Both the position numbers and the translations under genes were made by a program. The notes beneath the pieces were generated by a model. The model was given only the letters and a program-made list of their open reading frames with translations, made no database searches and was not told the DNA's origin. Positions 8,132 through 16,591 of a stretch of DNA of 64,000 nucleotides are shown in pieces. Every line of letters starts with the position of its first letter. Within the stretch, counting starts at the first letter, position 1. This stretch comes from CAVQJU01 sp963729215 (GTDB taxonomy: Bacteria; Acidobacteriota; Vicinamibacteria; Vicinamibacterales; CAVVIG01). The stretch spans positions 62,001-126,000 of the forward strand of contig CAVSND010000013.1 of assembly GCA_963729215.1 (NCBI GenBank). The letters run 5' to 3'.

Positions 8132-9537
8132 TCGGGCCGATCGGCCAGCTCACTTACATCGTCGCGTCGGCGTTGTTCATCCTGGCCCTGCACTGGATGA
8201 ACACGCCCGATACGGCGCGCAAGGGCGTCTACGCGGGCGTGGCGGCGACGACGCTCGCGATTCTCGTGACGTGGGCGGAGCCGTCGGTCGTCCATCATCT
8301 GTGGATCGTCATCGCGCTCGCCGCTGGCGTGGCGGTCGGCATCCCGTTGTCGCGCGTGCCGCTGACGGCCGTCCCTCAGCGGACCGCGCTCTCGCACGCC
8401 TTCGGCGGCATCGCGGCGGGCCTGGTCGGCACCGCCGAGTACTACCTCCGCCTGTCGGAAGGGCCCGAGTGGCTGACGCCGTTCCGCATGGTCGCGTTGA
8501 TTGTCGAGATCATCCTCGGCTATCTCACCTTCACGGGCAGCCTGATGGCCGCGGGCAAGCTCCAGGAAGTGAAATGGGTGCCGCAGCGGGCTGTCACGTA
8601 CCCCGGACAGAACCTGGTCAACCTGCTGCTGTTCGGCGCCGCGATCGCGCTGGCCGCTGCGATCTCGATGCATCCGGCGGCAGCGTGGGCGCCGTTCCTG
8701 TTTCCCGTGATTATCGTGATCGCGCTCCTGTTCGGCGTGCTGCTCATCATCCCGATCGGCGGCGCGGACATGCCGACGGTCATTGCGATCCTGAACGCAT
8801 ACGCCGGGCTGTCCGCGGTCGCCATGGGTTTCGTCCTCGACAGCAAGCTGCTGATCACCGCTGGCGCGCTTGATGGATCGTCCGGCCTGATTCTCGCCAT
8901 CATCATGTGCAAGGCGATGAATCGCTCGTTTACAAACGTCCTGTTCGGCGCCTTTGGACAGGTCCAGGCGGCAAAGGCCGGCGGCGAGCAGAAGCAGTAC
9001 AAATCGGAGACCGTGGAGGGCGCGGCGCAGGTGCTCGAGCAGGCCAGCCTGGTCGTGATCATTCCCGGCTACGGGATGGCGGTGGCGCAGGCGCAGCACA
9101 AAGTCCGCGAGTTATACGATCAGCTGAAGAAGCGCGGCATCACGGTGAAATTCGCCATACACCCGGTGGCCGGACGCATGCCGGGCCATATGAATGTGCT
9201 GCTCGCCGAGGCGAACATCCCGTACACGGATCTGGTGGAGATGGACGACATCAACCCCGATATGCCGCAGGTCGACGTCGCGCTCGTCGTCGGCGCGAAC
9301 GACGTCGTCAATCCGGCGGCGCGAACCGACAAGAGCAGCCCGATTTACGGGATGCCGATCATCGAGGCCGACAAGGCGCGGACGATCTTCGCGATCAAAC
9401 GCAGCAAGAATCCTGGATTCGCGGGCATCGACAACGAGCTCTATTTCTCGGACCGCACGTGGATGCTGTTCGGCGACGCCAAGGCGGTGATCGGGGACCT
9501 GGTGAAGGAACTCAGCGGCGGATCAGGAATGCACTAA
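8128..9537 (+). CDS. pntB: NAD(P) transhydrogenase subunit beta
   Basis: 469 residues from the GTG that overlaps the pntAB stop; an in-frame extension to 7783 is rejected because it would cover pntAB. The first about 260 residues are hydrophobic (roughly eight helices, including GGADMPTVIAILNAYAGLSA), followed by a soluble NADP(H)-binding dIII with VIIPGYGMAVAQAQHKV, HPVAGRMPGHMNVLLAEA, DINPDMPQVDVALVVGANDV and SKNPGFAGIDN. All hallmarks are intact, without frameshift. It is followed directly by a hairpin repeat. Confidence 0.97.
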   Translation: MIGPIGQLTYIVASALFILALHWMNTPDTARKGVYAGVAATTLAILVTWAEPSVVHHLWIVIALAAGVAVGIPLSRVPLTAVPQRTALSHAFGGIAAGLVGTAEYYLRLSEGPEWLTPFRMVALIVEIILGYLTFTGSLMAAGKLQEVKWVPQRAVTYPGQNLVNLLLFGAAIALAAAISMHPAAAWAPFLFPVIIVIALLFGVLLIIPIGGADMPTVIAILNAYAGLSAVAMGFVLDSKLLITAGALDGSSGLILAIIMCKAMNRSFTNVLFGAFGQVQAAKAGGEQKQYKSETVEGAAQVLEQASLVVIIPGYGMAVAQAQHKVRELYDQLKKRGITVKFAIHPVAGRMPGHMNVLLAEANIPYTDLVEMDDINPDMPQVDVALVVGANDVVNPAARTDKSSPIYGMPIIEADKARTIFAIKRSKNPGFAGIDNELYFSDRTWMLFGDAKAVIGDLVKELSGGSGMH

Positions 9538-9645
9538 TGAACCCAATGAAAGTTCAAAGTACAAAGTGCAAAGTTCGAAGTAAGTTCGAAGTACTTCCGT
9601 ATCTTCCTTTCCTACTTTGTACTTTGCACTTCGAACCTTTCTAGG
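9538..9645. repeat. AAAGTGCAAAGT hairpin element, coding for a signal-like peptide
   Basis: The left arm (AAAGTTCAAAGTACAAAGTGC and AAGTTCGAAG words) faces a right arm (CTACTTTGTACTTTGCACTT, CGAAC), giving a long imperfect hairpin about 100 bases wide. From the ATG at 9538 or 9547 it reads as a Lys/Arg-rich n-region followed by LPYLPFLLCTLHF, a signal-peptide-like run that stops at a TAG two codons before the M28 peptidase frame. Related hairpins sit at 10506, 24186 and 26590. Confidence 0.75.
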
Positions 9646-9654
9646 CTGCTCCCA

Positions 9655-10506
9655 TTGCCCTGCACGAGGCGTTACAGTGCGGCCGCGGCCTACGCGTATA
9701 CCGCACGGGTGGCGGCCCTGGGTGAGCGCTGGCCCGGGTCGCCCGGACACCAGAAAACGCAGGATCTCATCCGCCAGACGCTGCAGAAAAACGGCGCGCA
9801 GATCGAGACCGACGAGTTCACGGCGACGACGCCGCGCGGGCCGATCGCGGTGCACAACATCATCGGCAAGTTCAATGTCAGCGCGGATCCGAAACAGCCG
9901 ATCTTCATTCTCGCCGGTCATTACGACACGCTGTTCAAGCCGGGATTCATCGGCGCGAACGACGGCGCGTCGAGCACGGGCATCCTGCTGGCCTTTGCCG
10001 AGGCGCTGAGCCACCAGAAGACGAAGATGCAGATCTGGCTCGTGTGGACGGATCTGGAGGAGGCGCTCGAGTCGTTCGTCGGTGATGACGGGTTGTACGG
10101 GAGCCGGCATCTCGCGCAGAAGCTGGCCGCCAACGGCACGGCGCCGCGGATCAAGGGCTTCTTCCTGCTCGACATGATCGGCGACAAGGACCTTGGCGTC
10201 GCCCGCGAGACGACGTCGAAGGCGTGGCTGCAGGAGTACATCGCGCAGGCGGCGAAGCAGCTGGGCTACAGCCAGTATTTCTTTCAGTACGAGGCGAGCA
10301 TCATCGACGACCACGCGCCGTTTCTGCGAGCCGGCGTGCCGGCGGTGGATGTCGTTGACGCGAAATTCGGCCGGATGGGCCCGCAGTTCGACGCGATGGG
10401 GGAGTTCCATCACGCCAACACCGACACGATGGACAAGGTCTCGCAGCGAAGCCTCGAAATCGTCGGCCGGACGATCCTCAGGGCGGTGGAGCTACTTGAC
10501 CAGTGA
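9655..10506 (+). CDS. M28-family zinc peptidase / glutaminyl-cyclase-like
   Basis: 283 residues from a TTG. Zinc-ligand motifs of the M28 fold in order: GHYDT, ANDGASST, the E-E of WTDLEEA, LLDMIGD, and FHHANTDTMDKV. The order and spacing resemble secreted M28 peptidases and bacterial glutaminyl-peptide cyclotransferases (which also have GSRHLA). Such proteins normally carry a signal peptide or lipobox; here the region just upstream is the hairpin repeat, which encodes a hydrophobic stretch in another frame plus FLGCS, a lipobox-like sequence. One or two indels may have disconnected the native export signal. Transcription is in the pntB direction. Confidence 0.8.
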   Translation: MPCTRRYSAAAAYAYTARVAALGERWPGSPGHQKTQDLIRQTLQKNGAQIETDEFTATTPRGPIAVHNIIGKFNVSADPKQPIFILAGHYDTLFKPGFIGANDGASSTGILLAFAEALSHQKTKMQIWLVWTDLEEALESFVGDDGLYGSRHLAQKLAANGTAPRIKGFFLLDMIGDKDLGVARETTSKAWLQEYIAQAAKQLGYSQYFFQYEASIIDDHAPFLRAGVPAVDVVDAKFGRMGPQFDAMGEFHHANTDTMDKVSQRSLEIVGRTILRAVELLDQ

Positions 10507-10626
10507 AAGTTCGAATACAAAGTGCAAAGTTGGAAGTAGAAGTTCGAGGTGCAGAGCTCGAAGTAGGTCGGTCTTACTTCAACCTTTCTGACACTTCTGA
10601 GCTTCACTTCGAACTTCACACTTTCT
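10506..10626. repeat. AAAGTGCAAAGT-type hairpin
   Basis: The left half has GAAAGTTCGAATACAAAGTGCAAAGTTGGAAG in pieces; the right half has CTTCACTTCGAACTTCACACTTTC. It begins at the final base of the M28 stop codon and forms a long imperfect hairpin, likely exposed on the peptidase mRNA 3' end. The downstream stretch to 10875 holds only a small ORF remnant and GAGCCACGAGCC heptamers (10824-10841). Confidence 0.7.
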
Positions 10627-10754
10627 TCACCGTCCTGCCCCCAGGAGTCCAGCCGTTGCCTTGATGGCCGAAGGATTCCACGAGGGTTCCTGCGCGGCGA
10701 TCCCGCCGATGCCAGGCACAGCAGCCATCCTGTGATCAGCGTTGCCGTTCTCAT
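10627..10754 (-). pseudogene. Possible small secreted protein remnant
   Basis: On the minus strand MRTATLITGWLLCLAS looks like a signal peptide; after a change of frame it continues as GIAAQEPSWNPSAIKATAGL and stops after 40-odd residues, at the edge of the hairpin element. It may be the 5' stub of a lost gene divergent from the ThDP enzyme. No homology recognised; low confidence. Confidence 0.25.
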
Positions 10755-10875
10755 TGCATCTCCCTGCGGCGCAGCTTAGCGCAGAGGGAGCTCGAGGGTA
10801 GGGGTTGGAGCGCGCGAGTCCCGAGCCACGAGCCACGAGCCCCGACTGCATTTAAGAGGGTGTAAGCTCTCCGGC

Positions 10876-12822
10876 ATGCGCAAGACCTCACTCGGCCGGC
10901 GGCAGTTTCTGAAGCGCGCCACGGTCACGGGGGCGGCGGCCATAGTCGGAGGCTCGGGCGCGACGACGGCCGCGGCCGATTCGCCGCAGGCGGCTCCGCC
11001 TCCACCCTCGCGGTCGGGTCCGGCGACGGCGCCGACGCTGCCGCGCGAAGCCGACCCGCCGGCGACCGATGTGCTGACGACGGACCGGCCTGGCGGCGAT
11101 TTCATGACCGACGTCATCAAGTCGCTCGGCTTCGAGTACGTCGCGGCCAATCCCGGTTCGAGCTTCCGCGGCCTCCACGAATCGCTGATCAACTACGGCG
11201 GCAACAGCGCGCCGGAATTCATCACGTGCTGCCACGAGGAATCGGCCGTCGCGATGGCGCACGGCTACTTCAAGGTGGAAGGGAAGCCGATGGCCGTGCT
11301 GGCGCACGGCACCGTCGGGCTGCAGCACGCGGCGATGGCGATCTACAACGCGTACTGCGACCGCGTGCCCGTCTACGTGATCGCCGGCAATTCGATCGAC
11401 GCGACCCAGCGGCGCCCTGGCGTCGAGTGGGATCACAGCGTGCAGGATGCGGCGTCGCTCGTGCGCGATTTCGTCAAGTGGGACGATCTGCCGATTTCGC
11501 TCCAGCACTTCGCCGAATCCGCCGTGCGCGCGTACAAGATCGCGATGACGCCGCCGATGATGCCGGTGCTGCTCGTCGCCGACGGCGCGCTGCAGGAAGA
11601 TCCGGTTCCGGCCGATGCGCCGCCGCGCATTCCCAGGCTCACCCTCGCCACCCCGCCGCAGGGCGATTCCGGGGCGGTGGCGGAAACGGCCCGGCTGCTG
11701 GTGTCAGCCGAGAATCCCTTGATCGTGGCCGACCGCGCGGCGCGCACGCCGGCTGGCATGGCGCACCTCGTCGAGCTGGCCGAGCTGCTGCAGGCGCCCG
11801 TCATCGATCAGGGCGGCCGCATGAATTTCCCGTCGCGCCACCCGCTCAATCACAGCGAACGCGCGCGCGAGCTCGTCGGCGGAGCGGACGTCATCCTTGG
11901 CCTCGAGCTCACGGATTTCTGGGGCACCGTGGACGCGTATCGCGATCAGCTGCGCCGGACGTCACGGCCGATCACGAAGCCGGGCGCGAAGCTCGTCAGC
12001 ATCACGGCCGGCGATCTCTTCGTCAAGGCGAACTACCAGGATGTCCAGCGATATCCTGAAGTCGATCTCGCCATGGCGGCCGACGCCGAGGCGACGCTGC
12101 CGTCGCTCATCGACGCCGTGAAGCGCAACGTCACCGCTGACCGGAAGCGCGTCTTCGAGGAGCGCGGCCGCAAGCTGGCGGACGCGCGCCAGCGGCTGCT
12201 CGAGCGCGCGCGTGCCGATGCGACCTACGCCTGGGATGCGAGCCCGATCAGCACGGCGCGCCTTTCGGCCGAATTGTGGGCGCAGATCAAGGACCTGGAT
12301 TGGGCGCTGGTGTCGCCGATCGACTTCGTCAGCCGGTGGCCGATGCGGTTGTGGGCGTTCGACAAGCCGTATCAGTTCATCGGCGGATCGGGCGGCGCGG
12401 GCGTCGGCTACGGCGCGCCGGCGGCCGTCGGCGCCGCGCTCGCGCACAAGAAGCACGGCCGCATCGCGGTCAACATCCAGGCCGACGGCGATCTGATGTA
12501 CGCCCCTGGCGTGTTGTGGACCGCGGCGCACCACCAGATTCCGCTGTTGTCGGTGATGCACAACAACCGCGCCTATCATCAGGAAGTGATGCACGTGCAG
12601 CGCATGGCCAACCGCCATCAGCGTGGCGTGACGACCGCGCGGATCGGCACGACGATCGACAGTCCGAATATCGATTTCGCCGGGCTCGCGCGGAGCCTGG
12701 GCGTGCACGCGGAAGGACCGATTGTCGATCCGAAGGAACTCGCCGGCGCCATCGGGCGCGCGCTCGCGGTCGTGAAGCGCGGCGAACCCGCGTTGGTGGA
12801 CGTGGTCTCGCAGCCACGATGA
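10876..12822 (+). CDS. Tat-exported thiamine-diphosphate enzyme (acetolactate-synthase-like)
   Basis: 648 residues. The N-terminus MRKTSLGRRQFLKRATVTGA is a twin-arginine signal (R8-R9) followed by an Ala/Pro-rich linker to about residue 70. The ThDP-enzyme fold then follows: the PYR domain has the catalytic Glu in CCHEESAVAMAHGY (E121), the middle domain has PLIVADRAARTP, and the PP domain has the cofactor/Mg motif ADGDLMY (536-542) ending in MHNNRAYHQE (N563-N564). These are the classical GDG...NN spacings. Typical relatives (acetolactate synthase, benzoylformate decarboxylase) are cytoplasmic; export of a folded ThDP protein is unusual. Substrate unknown. Start supported by the Tat motif. 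Confidence 0.88.
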   Translation: MRKTSLGRRQFLKRATVTGAAAIVGGSGATTAAADSPQAAPPPPSRSGPATAPTLPREADPPATDVLTTDRPGGDFMTDVIKSLGFEYVAANPGSSFRGLHESLINYGGNSAPEFITCCHEESAVAMAHGYFKVEGKPMAVLAHGTVGLQHAAMAIYNAYCDRVPVYVIAGNSIDATQRRPGVEWDHSVQDAASLVRDFVKWDDLPISLQHFAESAVRAYKIAMTPPMMPVLLVADGALQEDPVPADAPPRIPRLTLATPPQGDSGAVAETARLLVSAENPLIVADRAARTPAGMAHLVELAELLQAPVIDQGGRMNFPSRHPLNHSERARELVGGADVILGLELTDFWGTVDAYRDQLRRTSRPITKPGAKLVSITAGDLFVKANYQDVQRYPEVDLAMAADAEATLPSLIDAVKRNVTADRKRVFEERGRKLADARQRLLERARADATYAWDASPISTARLSAELWAQIKDLDWALVSPIDFVSRWPMRLWAFDKPYQFIGGSGGAGVGYGAPAAVGAALAHKKHGRIAVNIQADGDLMYAPGVLWTAAHHQIPLLSVMHNNRAYHQEVMHVQRMANRHQRGVTTARIGTTIDSPNIDFAGLARSLGVHAEGPIVDPKELAGAIGRALAVVKRGEPALVDVVSQPR

Positions 12823-12849
12823 ACCCGATGGCTGGAGACGGGAGTCTTA

Positions 12850-12954
12850 TGAACCACAAAGATCTGAACCACAAAGGTCACGAAGAACACAAAGGACGAA
12901 GGCAACACTGCCGGACGCATGCAGTCTTCGTGCGCTTTGTGTTCTTTGTGGTTC
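12850..12954. repeat. CCACAAAG / CTTTGTGG hairpin
   Basis: Left arm: GAACCACAAAG, then GAACCACAAAGGTCACGAAG and AACACAAAGGACGAAG. Right arm: CTTCGTGCGCTTTGTGTTCT and TTGTGGTTCC. The right arm runs into the reading frame of the downstream cytochrome, where it reads ALCVLCGSFLAISAS, a signal-peptide-like hydrophobic stretch. It shares the CACGAAG word with the hairpins at 33897 and 59656. Confidence 0.7.
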
Positions 12955-12976
12955 CTTTCTCGCCATCTCGGCATCG

Positions 12977-13276
12977 GTGGTCGCGCAGACAACGCCTCCC
13001 GCGGGGAATGCCCAGAACGGCCGGAAGCTGTTCGCGGCCGACGGGTGCTATCAGTGCCATGGCTATGAGGCGCAAGGTGCGACGCCGACCGGCCCGCGGC
13101 TCGGGCCCAGGCCGATTGCGTTCGTCCAGTTCTCGAAATACGTCCGCCAGCCAACCGGCCAGATGCCGCCGTACACGAGCAAGGTCGTCCCCGACGCCGC
13201 GCTGGCCGACATCTACGCGTTTCTTCAGTCGCTGCCATCGCCGCCGCCCGCGGACTCGATCGCAGCGTTGCGCTGA
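12977..13276 (+). CDS. Small c-type cytochrome
   Basis: 99 residues from the first plausible GTG. One heme-binding CYQCH (C24, C27, H28), an early GRKLFAADG typical of class I cytochromes, and a distal Met in PTGQMPPYTSKV. The mature length (about 90) fits a monoheme domain. A signal peptide is required for heme attachment; the frame extends upstream through the hairpin right arm, giving a hydrophobic run and an A-S-V-V-A-Q cleavage site, but no ATG. It lies 57 bases before a [2Fe-2S]/molybdopterin pair, which often delivers electrons to such cytochromes. Confidence 0.88.
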   Translation: MVAQTTPPAGNAQNGRKLFAADGCYQCHGYEAQGATPTGPRLGPRPIAFVQFSKYVRQPTGQMPPYTSKVVPDAALADIYAFLQSLPSPPPADSIAALR

Positions 13277-13341
13277 ACCCCATGAACCCCTTGAACCTTT
13301 CGAACCCCTTGAACCCTTCGAACCCCTCGAACCATGAACCT
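13274..13341. repeat. TGAACCCC tandem word spanning stop and next start
   Basis: About seven units of a GAACCCCTT/GAACCCTTC word. The first unit contains the TGA stop of the cytochrome gene, and the last unit (ATGAACC) contains the ATG of the [2Fe-2S] subunit. The same word in reverse complement (GGTTCGAGGGGTTC) is found at 32440-32513. No Shine-Dalgarno sequence is visible in front of the downstream ATG. Confidence 0.75.
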
Positions 13342-13793
13342 TAAAGTAAACGGCCAGACCCATTCCGTAGACGTCGATCCCGTCGACCCCGCTGCTTTAT
13401 GTGCTCAGCGACGACCTCGGCCTGCGCGGACCGAAGTTCGGCTGCGGCCTCGGTCAGTGCGGGTGCTGCACGGTGCTGATCAAGGGACGGCCGGTCCGCT
13501 CGTGCGTGACACCGTCATCGAGCGTGGAGGGATCGGACATCACGACGCTCGAGGGACTGGGTACGGTCGAGAAACCTCACCCGATTCAGAAAGCATTTGT
13601 CGACGAACAGGCGATGCAGTGCGGGTTCTGCCTGAGCGGCGTGATTCTCACGGCCAAGGCCGCGCTCGACGCCAATCCGAAGGCGACCGACGCGCAGCTG
13701 CGCCAGGCGCTGTCGAATGTCCTGTGCCGCTGCGGGACTCACACGCGGATGCTCAAGGCGATCAAGCGGTACGCGCAGGAGGTGCGGGCATGA
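13334..13793 (+). CDS. [2Fe-2S] subunit of xanthine-oxidase-family dehydrogenase, frameshifted
   Basis: About 152 residues if a surplus C in the CCC at 13379-13381 is removed: MNLKVNGQTHSVDVDP then joins STPLLYVLSDDLGLRG. The plant-type ferredoxin cluster is CGLGQCGCC plus a fourth Cys in PVRSC; the second cluster uses CGFC and CRCG. This is the small subunit of IorA/CoxS type, which carries electrons from the molybdenum centre. The stop overlaps the start of the large subunit (ATGA). The N-terminal start codon is built from the GAACC repeat. Confidence 0.88.
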
Positions 13794-16591
13794 ATCGCCG
13801 CGAATTCCTCAGGAACTCGGGCGCGCTCATCGTCGCGTTCTCCTCGGCCGATGTGCCCGCGCTGCTGGGACAGGGACGGTTCGACGGCCCCGGGACGCCA
13901 CAGCTCGACTCGTGGGTCGCGATCGCCGCTGACGGCAGCGTCACCGCGTACACCGGAAAAGTCGAACTGGGCCACGGCCTTCTCACCGCGCAGACGCAGC
14001 TGGTGGCGGAGGAGCTCTCGGTGCCGTTTTCACGCGTCACGCTCGTTCAAGGCGACACCGCTGTCTCTCCGGACCAGGGCACTACGTCCGGCAGCCAGTC
14101 GCACCCGGTGAATTTCAACGAAGGAGCGCTCGCGCAGGCGTGCGCGACGGCGCGCGAGGCGCTGACGCAGATGGCGGCCAATCGCCTGGGCGTGCCGGCG
14201 GACCAGTTGATGGTCCGCGATGGTGTCGTGAGCGCCAGGGCGGACGGATCGAAACGCACGACCTATGGCGAACTGGTCGGCGGACGAAAGTTCAATCTCA
14301 CGATCAACCCGGCGGCGAAGCGCAGGAACCCGCGCGAGTGGACTGTCCTGGGCACATCGGTCCCTCGTCTTGACGCACCGGCGTTGGCGGCGGGCACATT
14401 CGAGTTCGTGCAGAACGTTCGCGTCCCCGGGATGCTGCACGGACGCGTCGTGCGGCCGCCGGAAGTGGGCGCCACGCTCGCCGGCGTGGACGAAGCATCG
14501 GTCAGGGAGATGCCGGGCTTCGTGAAAGTGGTGGTGAAAAAGAACTTCGTGGGAGTCGTCGCGCAGAAGCCGTGGCAGGCCACGCAGATCGCGGCGAAGC
14601 TGAAGGCCGAGTGGACCAAAGGCGTCGGCCTTCCCGCACAATCCGGGTTCTACGACTATCTGCGCCGCCAGCAGCCGGTGCGCGACACCCTCATCGTCAA
14701 CTCGAAGGACGTGGACGACAAGATCGCGGGGGCCGCGCGAGTGGTCAAGGCGACGTACGTCCATCCGTACCAGATGCACGGGTCTATCGGCACGTCGTGC
14801 GCGGTCGCGGACGTGCAGGGAGACAAGGCGACGATCTGGTCGCCGACGCAGTCCGCCTATCCCACGCGCAATACGGCCGCGATGCTGCTCGGGCTGAAGC
14901 CGGAAAACGTCCACGTGATCTTCACGATGGGATCCGGTTGTTACGGCCTGAATGGCGCCGACACGGTGTCCTACGACGCCGCGCTGCTCTCGCAGGCCGT
15001 CGGCAAGCCGGTCCGCGTGCAGCTCTCGCGCCGGGATGAGATGGCGTGGGAGAACTACGGCACGGCGTTCGTCATCGACCAGCGCGTGGCTCTCGACGCA
15101 TCGGGCGGCATCATCGCCTGGGATTACGAGGCCTGGTCGCCCACGCTCGGCGGGAGGCCTGGCTACAACAACCCCGGCAACGTGATCACGGGTCTGCTGG
15201 CCGGCGCCGAGCCGCAGCCGTTCACGCCCCGATCGCCCGCTCCCGATCCGGGCGTCTACGCCAACAACCTCAATGCCGCGCCGTCGTACGTGACGGGCGC
15301 GGTGGGCGGGCGCCGCGGCGGAACGGGCAGCGTCGCGAGTGAACGCGTCCTGTCGCACAGCGTGAAATCGCTGTTCTGGACGGGCCCGCTCCGCTCGCCC
15401 GAGCGCCTGCAGAATTCCTTCGCCCACGAGTCGATGCTGGACGAAGTGGCCGCGCTGGTGAAGGCCGATCCCGTCTCGTACCGGCTCAAACACCTCAGCG
15501 ATCCGCGGCTCATCGACGTCGTCAACGCGGCCGCAAAGGCGGCGAAGTGGGAACCGCGTCCGTCACCGAAGGCGGGACTCAGGAAGACCGGCGTTGCGGC
15601 CGGCCGCGGCATGGCATGCGTGCTGTACGAGGGCAACAACGGCTACTGCGCGCTCGTGGCGGAGGTCGACGTGAACCAGGACACCGGGTCGGTGACGGTG
15701 AGGCGTTTCGTCGCGGCGCAGGACTGCGGGCCGATTTCCAATCCCGACGGGCTCAAGAACCAGCTCGAAGGCGGCGTGATGCAGGGCATGAGCCGCGCGC
15801 TGGGCGAGGAGGTCACCTGGGACCAGACGAAGATCACATCGGTGGACTGGCGGACCTATCGCCCCGTCTATCTCGGCGGCGATGTCCCCGTCATCGAGAG
15901 CGTGCTGATCAACCGGCCCGGCGCGCCGGCCAACGGCGCCGGTGAAACAGCCATCACCGTCGTTGCCGGCGCGATTGGCAACGCGATCTTCGACGCCACG
16001 GGCGCCCGCATCCGCGAGGCGCCGTTCACGCCGGAGCGCGTGAAAGCCGCCCTCGCGGCGAGTCGCAGGCACGAAGCCGTAGCTGCCGGCCTTCAGGCCT
16101 GCCGGCGACACGTCGGACCTGAAGGCGCGACGCTACGGCTGGCTTCTACGAAGCGCAGCGCCATGCGCATTGCTTTTCGTGTCGCGATCACGAAGGGCGT
16201 CCTCGCCGCCTGCAGGGCTTTTCGTACGTCGGCTTCCGACCGATATTTCCTGACAACGTGCCGGCTTTCCGCCGGCCGACCTTTGCCGCGTCGTGCGTTG
16301 CGTCGAGCGTTGCAGGGCAGCTTCTCCACGAGGCCGGCTCACTTCGAGTTCGCCGTTCTTGCGTACTGTCTCATGCCGGACCACTTGCGCCACTCCTCGA
16401 AGCAGAGTCTGAACGTTCCGATTCTCGTCGCCTTCGTCAAGCGGTTCAAACAGATGACAGGTTTCGCGCATCGTCAGGCCACTGGGCAGCCACTCTGGCA
16501 GCCGGTTACCACGAACGGATCCTCAGGAATGACGAGGCTTCTGAAGCGATCGTCCGGTAAATCCTGGAGAACCCGGTGCGCGCTGGCTTAA
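13790..16591 (+). CDS. Molybdopterin subunit, isoquinoline 1-oxidoreductase-type, with repeat/RAYT read-through tail
   Basis: The genuine protein covers about residues 1-757 (to about 16062). Tat signal MNRREFLRNSGALIVAFSSA (R3-R4); then GKVELGHGLLTAQTQLVAEE, the GDTAVSPDQGTTSGSQ loop, GSIGTSCAVADV and the C-terminal GAGETAITVVAGAIGNAI with the conserved Glu (GAGE) that is the base in molybdenum hydroxylases. Organisation as one IorB-like chain exported with its FeS partner is usual. Homologs end soon after PFTPERVKAAL. Here no stop follows: the frame passes through a REP pair and then a decayed RAYT, adding about 175 unrelated residues. Whether this tail is made or cleaved is unknown. Confidence 0.88.
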   Translation: MNRREFLRNSGALIVAFSSADVPALLGQGRFDGPGTPQLDSWVAIAADGSVTAYTGKVELGHGLLTAQTQLVAEELSVPFSRVTLVQGDTAVSPDQGTTSGSQSHPVNFNEGALAQACATAREALTQMAANRLGVPADQLMVRDGVVSARADGSKRTTYGELVGGRKFNLTINPAAKRRNPREWTVLGTSVPRLDAPALAAGTFEFVQNVRVPGMLHGRVVRPPEVGATLAGVDEASVREMPGFVKVVVKKNFVGVVAQKPWQATQIAAKLKAEWTKGVGLPAQSGFYDYLRRQQPVRDTLIVNSKDVDDKIAGAARVVKATYVHPYQMHGSIGTSCAVADVQGDKATIWSPTQSAYPTRNTAAMLLGLKPENVHVIFTMGSGCYGLNGADTVSYDAALLSQAVGKPVRVQLSRRDEMAWENYGTAFVIDQRVALDASGGIIAWDYEAWSPTLGGRPGYNNPGNVITGLLAGAEPQPFTPRSPAPDPGVYANNLNAAPSYVTGAVGGRRGGTGSVASERVLSHSVKSLFWTGPLRSPERLQNSFAHESMLDEVAALVKADPVSYRLKHLSDPRLIDVVNAAAKAAKWEPRPSPKAGLRKTGVAAGRGMACVLYEGNNGYCALVAEVDVNQDTGSVTVRRFVAAQDCGPISNPDGLKNQLEGGVMQGMSRALGEEVTWDQTKITSVDWRTYRPVYLGGDVPVIESVLINRPGAPANGAGETAITVVAGAIGNAIFDATGARIREAPFTPERVKAALAASRRHEAVAAGLQACRRHVGPEGATLRLASTKRSAMRIAFRVAITKGVLAACRAFRTSASDRYFLTTCRLSAGRPLPRRALRRALQGSFSTRPAHFEFAVLAYCLMPDHLRHSSKQSLNVPILVAFVKRFKQMTGFAHRQATGQPLWQPVTTNGSSGMTRLLKRSSGKSWRTRCALA
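16079..16136. repeat. REP1 inverted pair (BIME) upstream of RAYT
   Basis: GTAG at 16079-16082 precedes a hairpin GCCGGCCTTCAGGCCTGCCGG; a second, inverted unit ends in CTAC at 16133-16136. GTAG at the foot of a palindrome is the known hallmark of REP sequences recognised by RAYT proteins. The pair lies inside the read-through tail of the molybdenum subunit. Confidence 0.8.

Noticed and set aside
13334..16591. A 1,085-residue fusion of [2Fe-2S] and molybdopterin subunits
   Set aside because: The first 150 codons in that frame are out of frame relative to the ferredoxin motifs; the apparent fusion comes from a surplus base at 13379 and from read-through at the 3' end.
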